Of a DNA stretch of 24,119 bases, positions 15,715 to 22,920 are shown piece after piece. Below the pieces are notes generated by a model. It was given only the letters and a program-made list of their open reading frames with translations. It ran no database searches and had not been told where the DNA came from. The DNA comes from Oscillospiraceae bacterium (lineage in GTDB: Bacteria > Bacillota_A > Clostridia > Oscillospirales > Oscillospiraceae). The stretch's first letter is position 1. Each line of letters begins with the position of its first letter. The position numbers and the translations under genes were made by a program. The stretch covers positions 1 through 24,119 of the forward strand of contig JAETOP010000078.1 in the NCBI GenBank assembly GCA_021771675.1, written 5' to 3'.

Positions 15715-16626
15715 ATGATGAACCTGTTTGAGCAGTCCCGTTCCCATTGGGTACGGTATGACCGCTATGAATTGAAAACCGCCGAGGACGGGCGGCGGTA
15801 TATTACGCCAGCAAAGGATGCCAAACCCGATGTCTACAATCCCATGAAGGAAGTCCCCGGCATGGTGCTGGACGCCCTCAATGTGGGGATGCTGATGATG
15901 GGCGGAAAAGCCGAAGCGGAGACGGAGAAGGCGGTCTTGGAGTTTGTCACCCGTTACGGCCTGCTGGGGCTGATGACGGCGCTGCCCACCACGTCCTCCT
16001 TCATGGACTATGAGGCGGTGTATCTCCCCAAAAATCACTTCATCAAGAAAGAGACGATGGAGACGGAGGATTACCTTGCCTTGTTCTATCCCTTTGACAA
16101 GCTGGATGTGGTCAAGCAGGGTGTGGAATCTGGCTGGACTGTCAGCGGCGACAGAGCGATGATCGCGCTGACTATGACCTTCATGGACGAGCCGATGGCA
16201 AAGACCATGAGTTTTCAAAGGGAGTATGCGGAGCCTTACGATTGGGTTGTACAGCAGTTCAAGGATTGGGCTTTCACGCTGACCACATCCATCCTTTATT
16301 ATAATGACTACGATTCCATAGACGAGGACGCAAGGGGGCTATACCGCAAGGCGATGGCGGCGTTTGGGGGCATCACGCCCAGCTACCACATCGAGCTGCT
16401 GGACAAGCCGACAATTTATTGGGATTTCCACTCCCTGCTGCTGGGCGTCCAGATGATGTTCAGCTTCCTGCTGGTGGACGAGGCCAAACCTCTGCGGCTG
16501 TGCAAGCACTGTCAGAAGGTGTTTTTGGGGAACCGCTCCAACGCCGCCTTTTGCAGCGCCCGGTGCAAGAATCAGCACAATGTTTACAAGAGTAGGGGAA
16601 AGAATAAGGATGAAGATGACGAGTGA
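15715..16626 (+). CDS. DUF6076-type protein with C-terminal zinc ribbon
   Basis: 303 aa. I recognise it as the DUF6076 type of element-borne protein; its function is unknown. The N-terminal 250 residues are mixed alpha/beta with many aromatics (SHWVRYDRYEL, YEAVYLPKNHF). The C-terminus carries a short zinc ribbon, CKHCQKVFLGNRSNAAFCSA followed by RCK, which resembles the C-terminal ribbon of the protein at 12169-12528. The chosen start is the ATG at 15715, nine bases after GAGAGG; ATGs at 15706 and 15718 are also possible. It is in line with the sigma-like gene and probably cotranscribed. Confidence 0.7.
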   Translation: MMNLFEQSRSHWVRYDRYELKTAEDGRRYITPAKDAKPDVYNPMKEVPGMVLDALNVGMLMMGGKAEAETEKAVLEFVTRYGLLGLMTALPTTSSFMDYEAVYLPKNHFIKKETMETEDYLALFYPFDKLDVVKQGVESGWTVSGDRAMIALTMTFMDEPMAKTMSFQREYAEPYDWVVQQFKDWAFTLTTSILYYNDYDSIDEDARGLYRKAMAAFGGITPSYHIELLDKPTIYWDFHSLLLGVQMMFSFLLVDEAKPLRLCKHCQKVFLGNRSNAAFCSARCKNQHNVYKSRGKNKDEDDE

Positions 16627-16726
16627 TCTGTCTGGCGGAGGAGTCAATGGGGCGCAATTTCAACCTGTGCAAAAAATGCACAAGTTAGGGAAACGCAAAT
16701 AATGGTGCGAAAAGATTTGAAAGGCA

Positions 16727-16755
16727 TTGACATAAACGGAGCGGTTGCGTATAAT
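16727..16755 (+). promoter_or_regulatory. Perfect consensus sigma-A promoter of the type III toxin-antitoxin locus
   Basis: TTGACA (16727-16732), a 17-bp spacer and TATAAT (16750-16755). Both hexamers match consensus exactly. Transcription should start near 16762, about 20 nt before the first antitoxin repeat. Such strength fits the need for excess antitoxin RNA. Confidence 0.93.
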
Positions 16756-16783
16756 AATAGTGCAAGGGTAGAGATACCCCATA

Positions 16784-16879
16784 AAATAGTGTTCGCTCCC
16801 CGATATGCGGCTTACAAGTGGTCGGGATTACAAATAGTGTTCGCTTCCTGATATGCGGCTTATAAATGTTCAGGATCAA
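16784..16879 (+). ncRNA. cptI: Type III antitoxin RNA (CptI-like), two 48-nt repeats
   Basis: Two tandem copies of a 48-nt unit lie at 16784-16831 and 16832-16879; both begin AAATAGTGTTCGCT and contain GATATGCGGCTTA. The units can pair CCCGA with TCGGG (copy 1, 16799-16803 and 16822-16826) and CCTGA with TCAGG (copy 2, 16847-16851 and 16870-16874), a compensatory change that keeps the stem. The array lies between a consensus promoter and a terminator and precedes a ToxN/CptN-like gene. In known CptIN systems the toxin cuts the precursor into single repeats that inhibit it as a pseudoknot. The A-rich AAATA repeat boundary is the expected cleavage region. Confidence 0.85.
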
Positions 16880-16886
16880 AATGTTT

Positions 16887-16916
16887 GTAAAGCCCTGTCG
16901 AAAGGCAGGGCTTTAC
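16887..16916 (+). terminator. Terminator between antitoxin RNA and toxin gene
   Basis: gtaaagccctg (16887-16897) and cagggctttac (16906-16916) form a perfect 11-bp stem with an 8-nt loop. In type III systems a leaky terminator here sets the ratio of antitoxin RNA to toxin mRNA. The trailing U-tract is weak, which fits partial read-through. Confidence 0.85.
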
Positions 16917-16938
16917 TTATACTTAGGAGGACATCTCT

Positions 16939-17451
16939 ATGCCCAATGCACAGCTTTATTTCATTACAGATCAATACTACCTTGATTTTCCAGACGAAAA
17001 GCTGATGAAAAACAAGGATGTCATTGATGGAGTGCCGCATAATCGTCCCTGTTTCTTTGCGTTTCCTGATAAACAGAATCCAGAGATTTATTGGGTCGTG
17101 CCTATTTCCTCCAAGTATGAGAAGTACAAAAGGATTGAGCAGTCGAAAATCCAGAAATACGGAAAATGTGAAACCATCCGCTTCGGAACGGTCTTAGGGC
17201 GAAACACTGCTTTTTTGATACAGAATATGTGTCCGGCAACGAAAAAGTATCTGATCGCATACATAGACAAAAACAATATGCCCATCCGAATTGATAATCG
17301 CTTGGCTGAGGATGTTTCCAGAAACGCTCAAGCTGTATTGGCTATGGCTAAGCGGGGCGCAAAAGTAGTATTCCCAGACATATTCCAAATTTATAGGGGG
17401 CTGGAACAACAACTGCAATCCGGCAAGCCGCATGACCGTGGTGAACGATAA
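16939..17451 (+). CDS. cptN: Type III toxin endoribonuclease (CptN/ToxN/AbiQ family)
   Basis: 170 aa. A sequence-specific RNase of the ToxN fold that is held inactive by the upstream repeat RNA; such systems stabilise mobile DNA and can abort phage infection. Family features seen: RPCFFAFPDKQNPEIYWVVP at about 35-55, ISSKYEKYK right after it (the conserved Ser-Ser with basic residues of the active-site area), TIRFGTVLGRNTAFLIQNMC, and a C-terminal helix QAVLAMAKRGAKVVFPDI. Length and order fit CptN. The start ATG has AGGAGG 8 bases upstream (16925-16930), just past the terminator. It converges on tnpV. Confidence 0.87.
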   Translation: MPNAQLYFITDQYYLDFPDEKLMKNKDVIDGVPHNRPCFFAFPDKQNPEIYWVVPISSKYEKYKRIEQSKIQKYGKCETIRFGTVLGRNTAFLIQNMCPATKKYLIAYIDKNNMPIRIDNRLAEDVSRNAQAVLAMAKRGAKVVFPDIFQIYRGLEQQLQSGKPHDRGER

Positions 17452-17477
17452 GCAATCGGAAATCTGCAACATTAGAC

Positions 17478-17509
17478 AATGCCCCCACAGCGCAAACTGT
17501 GAGGGCATT
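17478..17509. terminator. Terminator between the convergent toxin and tnpV genes
   Basis: aatgcccccacag (17478-17490) pairs with ctgtgagggcatt (17497-17509), 12 of 13 positions, with a 6-nt loop. It is placed to end both transcripts, 27 bp after the toxin stop and 3 bp after the tnpV stop. Confidence 0.75.
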
Positions 17510-17511
17510 AC

Positions 17512-17883
17512 TTATACATATACAAGTTCGGTTAAGACGATTTCCTCTGCCCGATTATGGATGCTGTTCATACGGCGCACCCACTCCATCTGATCGGAGG
17601 CTTTCAAGGCTTCGGTTACACCTTCCTGCTTCGCCATAGCGGTACGAATGATCTCCACGCGCTCCTTGCAGCTCTTGTCTGTCTCTGCCAAGTCCTCAAA
17701 CAGCTTGCCGGTGGTCAGTAGGGTGGAATAGAGGACGGGGCGGTGTTCCTGCAAGTAGTGGCGGCGCATACGCCCGTATTTGCCGATTTGGTAGTCTGTG
17801 GCTTCTGGCAATTCGAGGTTGGGAATAAAATAGTCGCCCTCCTGCCGGTAGGTGCCGCCCATTTGTTCAAAAATAGATTTCAT
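17512..17883 (-). CDS. tnpV: TnpV-family transposon protein
   Basis: 123 aa. MKSIFEQMGGTYRQEGDYFI, GKYGRMRRHYLQEHRPVLY and a C-terminal QMEWVRRMNSIHNRAEEIVL are the recognisable TnpV signature from Tn4451-like elements. The biochemical role is not established. The start ATG has AAGGGAG about 8 bases upstream. It is the last gene before the right end of the element and is transcribed inward. The 144 bp between its start and the junction at 18028 hold the terminal repeat and no other gene. Confidence 0.85.
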   Translation of the reverse strand: MKSIFEQMGGTYRQEGDYFIPNLELPEATDYQIGKYGRMRRHYLQEHRPVLYSTLLTTGKLFEDLAETDKSCKERVEIIRTAMAKQEGVTEALKASDQMEWVRRMNSIHNRAEEIVLTELVYV

Positions 17884-17999
17884 ATCTGGCTCCCTTCGTG
17901 TTAGAATGATGGCAATTATGCGGATGATACTCCTTTCCCATAACTGTCAGGTCAAATTACCACAAATGAGCCGTCACAGCTATGATGTATTGGGTGGTG

Positions 18000-18017
18000 T
18001 AATTCTCACCCTTTACA
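18000..18017 (-). repeat. Right terminal inverted repeat of the integrated element
   Basis: On minus this reads TGTAAAGGGTGAGAATTA, matching the left copy at 16 of 18 positions. It lies about 10 bp inside the GA junction at 18028-18029, the same distance as on the left. Confidence 0.75.
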
Positions 18018-18029
18018 TCATATATCTTC

Positions 18030-19272
18030 ATAGGCGGACTGCACCAGCCGGTCAAGCTCCGGCAACCGCCGGTCGATGGAGCTCAACTCTGCTTGGAGCG
18101 TTTTAAGTTTTTCCCGCCCGGAGGATTCCTTCTGCGCGAGGATTCAATACGATTTGCGTCAACACCTTCTGGTTGATGTAGTGGGACGAACAGGCATTTT
18201 TGCCGCCCGAGGCATACCGGTTGCAGACATACGATTTGAACTCCGGCTCCTTGCCGCTGGCTTTTTTCCGGTAATCCCGCATATACCGCATGGAGGAACC
18301 ACAGTCCATACACCGGAGCAGACCACCGAATAAAGAGACGGTGCCGCTTTTGCCGCTGCGCCCTCTGGCGGGGTGGTTGTCCATCCGCTGCACCGCGTCC
18401 CACACTTCCTGAGAAATCAGCGGCTCATGGGTATTCTCCACCCGAATCCACTCGCTCTCCGGCTTACTTACCTGCTTGTGGTTCTTGTAGGAGACCGTGC
18501 CCGTCTTGTTCTGTACCATGTGACCGAGATAGACCTCGTTGCGGAGGATGGTTTTCACTGTCACATCGTTCCAGAACGGCGTTTCTCCCCGATGGTTCTC
18601 CCGTCCCTCCGCCATATAGTAAAAGGTTCTGGGGGCGGGGACTTTTTCTGCGTTGAGAATCAGGGCAATTTTGCGGAAACCGTTGCCCTGTAACCGCAGG
18701 TCAAAGATGTGCCGCACTACCGGAGCTGTCACCGGGTCAATCTCCAGAATGTGCTTGTCCGCCGCGCTCTTCCGGTAGCCGAGGGGAGCATAGCAGCCCA
18801 CATACTTCCCAGCCTTGAAGGTGGACAGCTTCACCGCTTTGACTTTGTTGCTGGTGTCCCGCGCATAGAGATCGTTCATAACATTTTTCAGAATAACCAG
18901 CATTTCATTGTTCTTGCGGATGGTGTCTACCCCGTCGTTCAGGGCAATGAAGCGGCAGCCCAGAGACGGAAAAATGAAGTCGGTATATTTGCCCGCTTCA
19001 ATGTAATCACGACCAAGCCTGCTGAGGTCTTTGGTTAGGACCAAATTGATTTTCCGGTCGGTCGCGTCCTGCACCAGCCGGTTGAACCCGGGCCGGTCAA
19101 AGGTTGTCCCTGAGACCCCGTCATCGCAGTAGTAGTCATAGAGCGTCCAGCCCTGTTCCCGCACATACCGGGCGAGCATTTCCTTCTGATTTTCGATTGA
19201 CACAGACTCACCGGCGCGTTCATCGTCCCGGCTCAGTCTGGCATAGATTCCAACACTGTATTGTTCCTGCAT
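18030..19272 (-). pseudogene. 5' part of the resident serine recombinase, frameshifted and interrupted
   Basis: An open frame of 389 codons (18103-19272) has the resolvase domain with Ser14 in YARLSRDDERAGESVSIENQ, LTKDLSRLGRDYI, the DNA-binding domain (GYRKSAADKH, ILRNEVYLGH) and the zinc ribbon (CMDCGSSM, later CNRYASGGKNACSSHYI). It then runs VLTQIVLNPRAEGILRAGKT and stops. Another frame continues the coiled coil as EKLKTLQAELSSIDRRLPEL and ...QSAYED up to the element junction. So a small indel or internal deletion lies near 18120-18160 in addition to the insertion. The 3' part is at 1-116. TnpX-like recombinases are normally above 500 aa. The N-terminal domains look intact. Confidence 0.85.
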
Positions 19273-19376
19273 TTTCTTCTTTAACCTCCCGAAATGCAGT
19301 GCGTATCACAATCAGAAATCCTGATCATATTATACCACTGCGCCGCTGTTGATTCCACTGGGCAAAGTGCCGGGAT

Positions 19377-19568
19377 TCACTGTGCTCTTTCCAGCTTTTC
19401 CATCGTGAGGGCATCCAGCACATCGCCCATCAGCAAATCCCCAGCAAAGAAGCTGCGGACATGGTAGACGGTACCATCCTCCATATAGAGATCTACCTGG
19501 TCTGGAATCCGTAATTTCTTGGGTTCTTTCGGGCAGATATTATCCATGCGGCTGTATTGATTTTTCAT
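19377..19568 (-). CDS. Small TnpW-like protein upstream of the resident recombinase
   Basis: 63 aa. MKNQYSRMDNICPKEPKKLR is followed by a segment with YMEDGTVYHVRSFFAGD and DALTMEKLERAQ. In size and place (directly upstream of a serine recombinase), and in the pattern of a basic N-terminus with an xYxVRxxF strand, it resembles TnpW. The sequence match is weak, so the family name is provisional. The ATG at 19568 follows GGAGG; longer readings lack a site. It belongs to the outer element that the inner one interrupted. Confidence 0.55.
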   Translation of the reverse strand: MKNQYSRMDNICPKEPKKLRIPDQVDLYMEDGTVYHVRSFFAGDLLMGDVLDALTMEKLERAQ

Positions 19569-20244
19569 ATTCCGATTTCCTCCGTATTTGTCGTGTGTGG
19601 CACAGCAGCCCGCCGCAGTCAAGGAACCGGCTTCGCCTCGCTGCGCGTCCTTGACAGCGGCATTCTGCCGTGCAGATAGGTAACCAAGGCGGCGCAAAGC
19701 CGCCCTTTGCCAAAAAGCTTTGACTGGTTATGATTCTGTTTACATGACGCACTCCTTCCCGCTGGCGGGGAGAGCGGACGGAGGGAAAAGAAAAGAGCCG
19801 CATGACGGTAAAAAATCTTCCCATACCGACACCACAGAAACCCGTGCGGATTTCTGCGTTCATGCGGCATTAGGAAGACTTCGCTTCGTCAGCGGCTCCA
19901 CAGCACAGCTACTTTATTTGGTTGATTTCAGTATATCGGGAACGGGTGTTCGAGTCAAGATTCACGGCGAAAAAAGTGTTCGTGTTGGCGTAAAAAACGC
20001 ACTGCAAAGGGGCTGGGGACTGAGATTTGAGAGAAGAGCAAGCACAGCAAGTGTATGTACACTTGCAGAAAACGATGTTTGCCATACCGGAGTGACTTGC
20101 TGTTTAGCAAGCACATCCGGTGTGGCCACACACCGGAAAAATGGGCGTTCCGAGCTGTCAGCCGGAGCGCCATTTTTCTCTTTTGGGAGCCTCCCAAACC
20201 CTTGATCTTAGCCTTTTGCTGTAACCTTGACAGGGAAGCATTTG
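19569..20244. other. Hairpin-rich region without a convincing gene
   Basis: Open frames here on both strands lack ribosome sites and recognisable domains. Structures seen: gcaagtgta-tg-tacacttgc (20047-20066), cttgct/agcaag inside accgga/tccggt (about 20085-20121), a terminator-like stem (20137-20177) and tttggga-gcc-tcccaaa (20182-20198). The density of palindromes recalls a transfer origin or regulatory leader of the outer element, but no nic consensus that I know is present. Confidence 0.5.
20137..20177 (+). terminator. Strong stem-loop, terminator-like
   Basis: aaaaatgggcgttccg (20137-20152) pairs with cggagcgccattttt (20163-20177) almost completely. CTCTTTT follows on plus. It lies 67 bp beyond the methyltransferase stop, so on minus it may end the repair operon as well. 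Confidence 0.65.
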
Positions 20245-21024
20245 CTAAATCCCCTTTCTACCAATCGTCAGCACCCATTTGTGATTAAAAAAGATGTCAT
20301 TGTTTTTGAGATATGGAGAAAAGCCGGTTTTGTCATGGCCGGTTATATCTGCCTGCATACGCTGTCTAATTTTTTCACGAATGGCGGCTGGTGTTTGCGT
20401 AAGGGCAAGCCAGTTTTCCAAACGCTGCGGCATTTCCGTTGTTTCGCATTTTTCTATGGCAAGACCATGTTTTTCATATAGACTTAACATTTCTGCCTTG
20501 CTTAGATTTTTTACATGGGACGGGTCGCGCTGAGTTTCAATTTCATCTTCTGTTTTCCGCAGCAGTTCATCAGCGGCATCCATATCTATCATTACCAACT
20601 TGCCGCCGGGTTTTAGTACCCGAACCATTTCGGAAAAAGCAGCGGTTACATCTGTAAAGTGGTGGAAAGCAAGGCGTGAAAATACAATATCAAAGCTATT
20701 GTCCAGAAAAGGAAGTTCCTCCGCATATCCTTTCACGAAAACCATATTGCTTAAATGTTCTTTATCGGCTTCCTGCTGTCCAATCTGCAACATGGGAACC
20801 GTTGCGTCCAGACATACGACTGTCTGTACCAATGGCGCAAAGGAGCGGCCACAGGCACAAGTCCCGGCAGCTACTTCTAAAAGCGTGTTTTCCTTGCATG
20901 GCGCGACGCAGGAAATTGTGTAATTCAAATATTCCTCTTTTGTGAAGTTGACGGATTTGCTCTCAAAGTTCGGGGCTTGTATCTCAAAGGAGTGATTGAT
21001 TTTTTCTATGTTCTCTGGTTTCAT
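20245..21024 (-). CDS. Class I SAM-dependent methyltransferase (UbiE/Methyltransf_11-like)
   Basis: 259 aa. Motif I is LLEVAAGTCACGRSFAP (about 47-63), with the acidic ribose-binding residue in VVCLDATVPML. Motif III and IV equivalents are seen in FDIVFSRLAFHHFTD, and the post-motif is VLKPGGKLVMIDMD. The substrate cannot be told from sequence; small-molecule methyltransferases of this type are typical. The ATG overlaps the Ogt stop by four bases (ATGA, 21021-21024), so it is the last gene of the repair operon. Its presence next to dealkylation genes is notable, but a repair role is not shown. Confidence 0.82.
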   Translation of the reverse strand: MKPENIEKINHSFEIQAPNFESKSVNFTKEEYLNYTISCVAPCKENTLLEVAAGTCACGRSFAPLVQTVVCLDATVPMLQIGQQEADKEHLSNMVFVKGYAEELPFLDNSFDIVFSRLAFHHFTDVTAAFSEMVRVLKPGGKLVMIDMDAADELLRKTEDEIETQRDPSHVKNLSKAEMLSLYEKHGLAIEKCETTEMPQRLENWLALTQTPAAIREKIRQRMQADITGHDKTGFSPYLKNNDIFFNHKWVLTIGRKGI

Positions 21025-21554
21025 AATGCGGTTCCTTTCTTTGGCGTGAAAAGGGATTCCATATCTGCCTTTTCCAACTGCAACAATTTTATCTTTTTAT
21101 CTATTCCCCCGGCGTAACCCGTTAGGCTGCCGTTTGTGCCTACGACACGATGACAGGGAACAATGATTGAAATTTCATTGTGGCCCACCGCGCCGCCTAC
21201 GGCCTGCGCTGACATACGGGGCAATCCTTTCTTCACGGCGATCTGCTTTGCAATTTCGCCGTATGTCATAGTCTGGCCGTATGGAATGGTACAGAGGATT
21301 TCCCATACCTCATTCTGAAAGTCTGTGCCTGTGAAATGAAGCGGTACAGTAAAGTCCGGCTCTTTCCCCGAAAAGTAAATATCAAGCCACTGTTTTGCTT
21401 TTTCAAAAAGGGGAACTTCTTTTTCCTCATGCTCTTTGTCCAGATAAAGCGCAAAATATTTTTGCCCCTCGAACCATAATCCGGTTAAGCCAATATCATC
21501 TGCGGCTAAAAGAATATCGCCAATGGGGGAACAATAATGACTGGTGTACTGCAT
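21021..21554 (-). CDS. ogt: Methylated-DNA--protein-cysteine methyltransferase (Ogt/AdaB type)
   Basis: 177 aa. A suicide repair enzyme that moves a methyl group from O6-methylguanine or O4-methylthymine to its own cysteine. The active site is IVPCHRVVGTNGSLTGYAGG with Cys134. The DNA-binding HTH is seen in MTYGEIAKQIA and SAQAVGGAVGHNEIS (the AVGGA helix with the Arg-finger position replaced by GH). The N-terminal ribonuclease-like domain is at 1-75. The ATG at 21554 has GGAGGG six bases upstream; a TTG at 21560 would overlap that site. It follows the ABM gene by two bases. Confidence 0.92.
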   Translation of the reverse strand: MQYTSHYCSPIGDILLAADDIGLTGLWFEGQKYFALYLDKEHEEKEVPLFEKAKQWLDIYFSGKEPDFTVPLHFTGTDFQNEVWEILCTIPYGQTMTYGEIAKQIAVKKGLPRMSAQAVGGAVGHNEISIIVPCHRVVGTNGSLTGYAGGIDKKIKLLQLEKADMESLFTPKKGTAL

Positions 21555-21556
21555 TA

Positions 21557-21916
21557 TCAACCCTCCAATTCAAAATACTGATTAGAGTCCTGTGGAGCCT
21601 GTGTGCGTTCTGTGTTCGTGTAGGAACGGATTTCGGAGCAGACCGTAATTTTATAACTCTCAAACAGTTTTTCTCGTCCCTCTTTCTGGCTCATGCGGTG
21701 CTGCATGGCGTTTCTCCAACGCTCTACGGCGGCCTCGTCCGTCCATATATTCATGGACAGCAGTTTACCGTCCTCATTCAGACTGGAAAACCGCTCTGCC
21801 CGGATAAAACCCTCAAATCCGGCAAGCAAAGGTTTCAACATAGCCGCAAGGTCAAGGTATTTCTTCATTCCGGCCTTTGTGGGCTTCACTTCAAACAAAA
21901 CAACAATATTTGCCAT
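21557..21916 (-). CDS. ABM-domain (antibiotic biosynthesis monooxygenase-like) protein
   Basis: 119 aa. The sequence MANIVVLFEVKPTKAGMKKY, later MNIWTDEAAVERWRN, and spaced His/Arg residues (MQHRMSQKEGREKLF) fit the dimeric alpha/beta-barrel ABM fold. Members include small monooxygenases and heme-degrading or quinone enzymes, as well as many of unknown role. AGGAGG lies 9 bases before the ATG. Its place inside a DNA-alkylation repair operon suggests detoxification of a reactive compound, but that is inference. Confidence 0.75.
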   Translation of the reverse strand: MANIVVLFEVKPTKAGMKKYLDLAAMLKPLLAGFEGFIRAERFSSLNEDGKLLSMNIWTDEAAVERWRNAMQHRMSQKEGREKLFESYKITVCSEIRSYTNTERTQAPQDSNQYFELEG

Positions 21917-21935
21917 TTCTTACTTCCTCCTATTT

Positions 21936-22151
21936 TCAAATCATTTCCGGCTTGCACCGTTTACAAGGGCGGTAGCCGTTTATCAATGCTTCTTCCAAAG
22001 TATCAAAAAACACAATATTTTTCTCTAATGGTGTGCGCGATGAACAGGACGGGCAGCAAACAATTTTTGTAGATTTTACTGCAACAAAAAATTGTCCGTC
22101 ATACCGTTTATCCTTGTTTTTGACCGCTTTTATCTTTTCTTCTCGTTCCAC
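21936..22151 (-). CDS. Free-standing Ada zinc domain (methylphosphotriester acceptor-like)
   Basis: 71 aa. This is the N-terminal Ada_Zn_binding domain alone: YDGQFFVAVKSTKIVCCPSC, then FFDTLEEALINGYRPCKRCK. The four ligands Cys32, Cys36, Cys63 and Cys66 have exactly the spacing of E. coli Ada Cys38/42/69/72; Cys32 is the expected methyl acceptor. The AraC DNA-binding half of Ada/AdaA is absent. The start is GTG at 22151, because AGGAGG lies five bases upstream (22157-22162); an ATG at 22175 would precede that site. It overlaps the AlkA gene end by 44 bp and is thus coupled to it. Confidence 0.85.
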   Translation of the reverse strand: MEREEKIKAVKNKDKRYDGQFFVAVKSTKIVCCPSCSSRTPLEKNIVFFDTLEEALINGYRPCKRCKPEMI

Positions 22152-22794
22152 GGCTTCCTCCTTTCTTCGGCGCATAGTCTTTCATGCCGGGAATAGCCCC
22201 GCCCGCAACAGCCCACAAATACAAACTGGCAACGCTGCAATAAGGGCTGAACCGCCTGCGGTATTTTTCAAACAGCTTGCGGTCTATTTTCCTGTGGTGG
22301 TAGACCATACGCAGCCCACGCTGGATTGCCAAATCGTCAAAACTGAAAATATCGGGACGCTGCAAGCAGAACAGCAAAATCATTTCCGCTGTCCATACGC
22401 CTATGCCTTTAAGGGAAGCCAATTCTTTAATTGCGTCTGCGTCCGGCATAAGGGCGATACGTTGCAAGTCAAATTCTTTATCCAGTACCTTTTTTGCAAA
22501 ATCCTGAATGTATTCTGCCTTGCGAAATGTCATGCCAAAAGACTGTAATTCGGAAATGCTTGCTTCAGCAATAGCCGCAGCATTTACATCTCCAAAACTG
22601 TCTTTCATTCTCTGCCAGATGGTAGCCTGCGCCTTTGTTGATATTTGCTGGCCGATAATGTGATGGACGACAGAGGAGAACAAATCGGTGTCTGTCTCGC
22701 GGTCAACATGACCGATTTCATCAATGACAGCACCTAAGATTTTGTCCTTGCCTTTCAAATATTCCACTTCGGTTTTTCCATAAAGGAAATACAA
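22108..22794 (-). CDS. alkA: DNA-3-methyladenine glycosylase II (AlkA-like, HhH-GPD)
   Basis: 228 aa. It removes alkylated purines by cleaving the glycosidic bond. The helix-hairpin-helix LASLKGIGVWTAEMILLF is at 125-142, and the catalytic aspartate is in FSFDDLAIQRGL (Asp153/154). IIGQQISTKAQATIW (47-61) is the conserved glycosylase core helix. The start is TTG at 22794, with GGGGAGGG upstream; no ATG lies in frame nearby. It is short of the N-terminal beta domain of E. coli AlkA, as in many Firmicutes enzymes. It is the first gene of the repair operon and is divergent from the AraC regulator. Confidence 0.9.
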   Translation of the reverse strand: MYFLYGKTEVEYLKGKDKILGAVIDEIGHVDRETDTDLFSSVVHHIIGQQISTKAQATIWQRMKDSFGDVNAAAIAEASISELQSFGMTFRKAEYIQDFAKKVLDKEFDLQRIALMPDADAIKELASLKGIGVWTAEMILLFCLQRPDIFSFDDLAIQRGLRMVYHHRKIDRKLFEKYRRRFSPYCSVASLYLWAVAGGAIPGMKDYAPKKGGSRGTRRKDKSGQKQG

Positions 22795-22815
22795 TTGCTA
22801 ACCCTCCCCTCTGTC

Positions 22816-22844
22816 TTGACTTTTTCTTTTGGACATATTATGAT
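22816..22844 (+). promoter_or_regulatory. Candidate promoter of the AraC regulator
   Basis: TTGACT (22816-22821), a 17-bp spacer and TATGAT (22839-22844), about 70 bp before the ATG. No equally clear promoter is seen for the divergent repair operon, which may need an activator. Confidence 0.6.
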
Positions 22845-22920
22845 TTTATCACAACAAATGGGCTGATACTATTATAAAATCACCGGGTATTATCATTATA
22901 TTCCCAAAGGAGAAGCGGTA

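Larger units (their letters stand above)
115..18029. mobile_element. Integrative mobilizable element (~17.9 kb) of TnpX/Tn4451 type, nested in a recombinase gene
   Basis: Seen: the two pieces of one recombinase flank this interval, and both junctions carry the same dinucleotide (TC on plus, GA on minus, at 115-116 and 18028-18029). Imperfect terminal inverted repeats sit just inside each end. Inside are an intact large serine recombinase, TnpW, TnpV, a MOBQ relaxase with oriT, ParM/ParR, a primase/helicase pair, a type III toxin-antitoxin and a giant surface protein. Known: TnpX-type recombinases of Tn4451/Tn4453 insert at GA dinucleotides and duplicate them. Inferred: the element excises as a circle, may replicate or segregate briefly, and is mobilised in trans, because no VirB4/VirD4-type genes lie in the window. 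Confidence 0.85.

Noticed and set aside
16784..16879. Possible CRISPR array
   Set aside because: The two 48-nt units are contiguous with no spacers and no cas genes. Promoter, terminator and toxin context identify a type III antitoxin.
19720..20205. 161-codon open frame on plus in the hairpin region
   Set aside because: It has no ribosome binding site, crosses several palindromes and a terminator, and its composition is not that of a folded protein.
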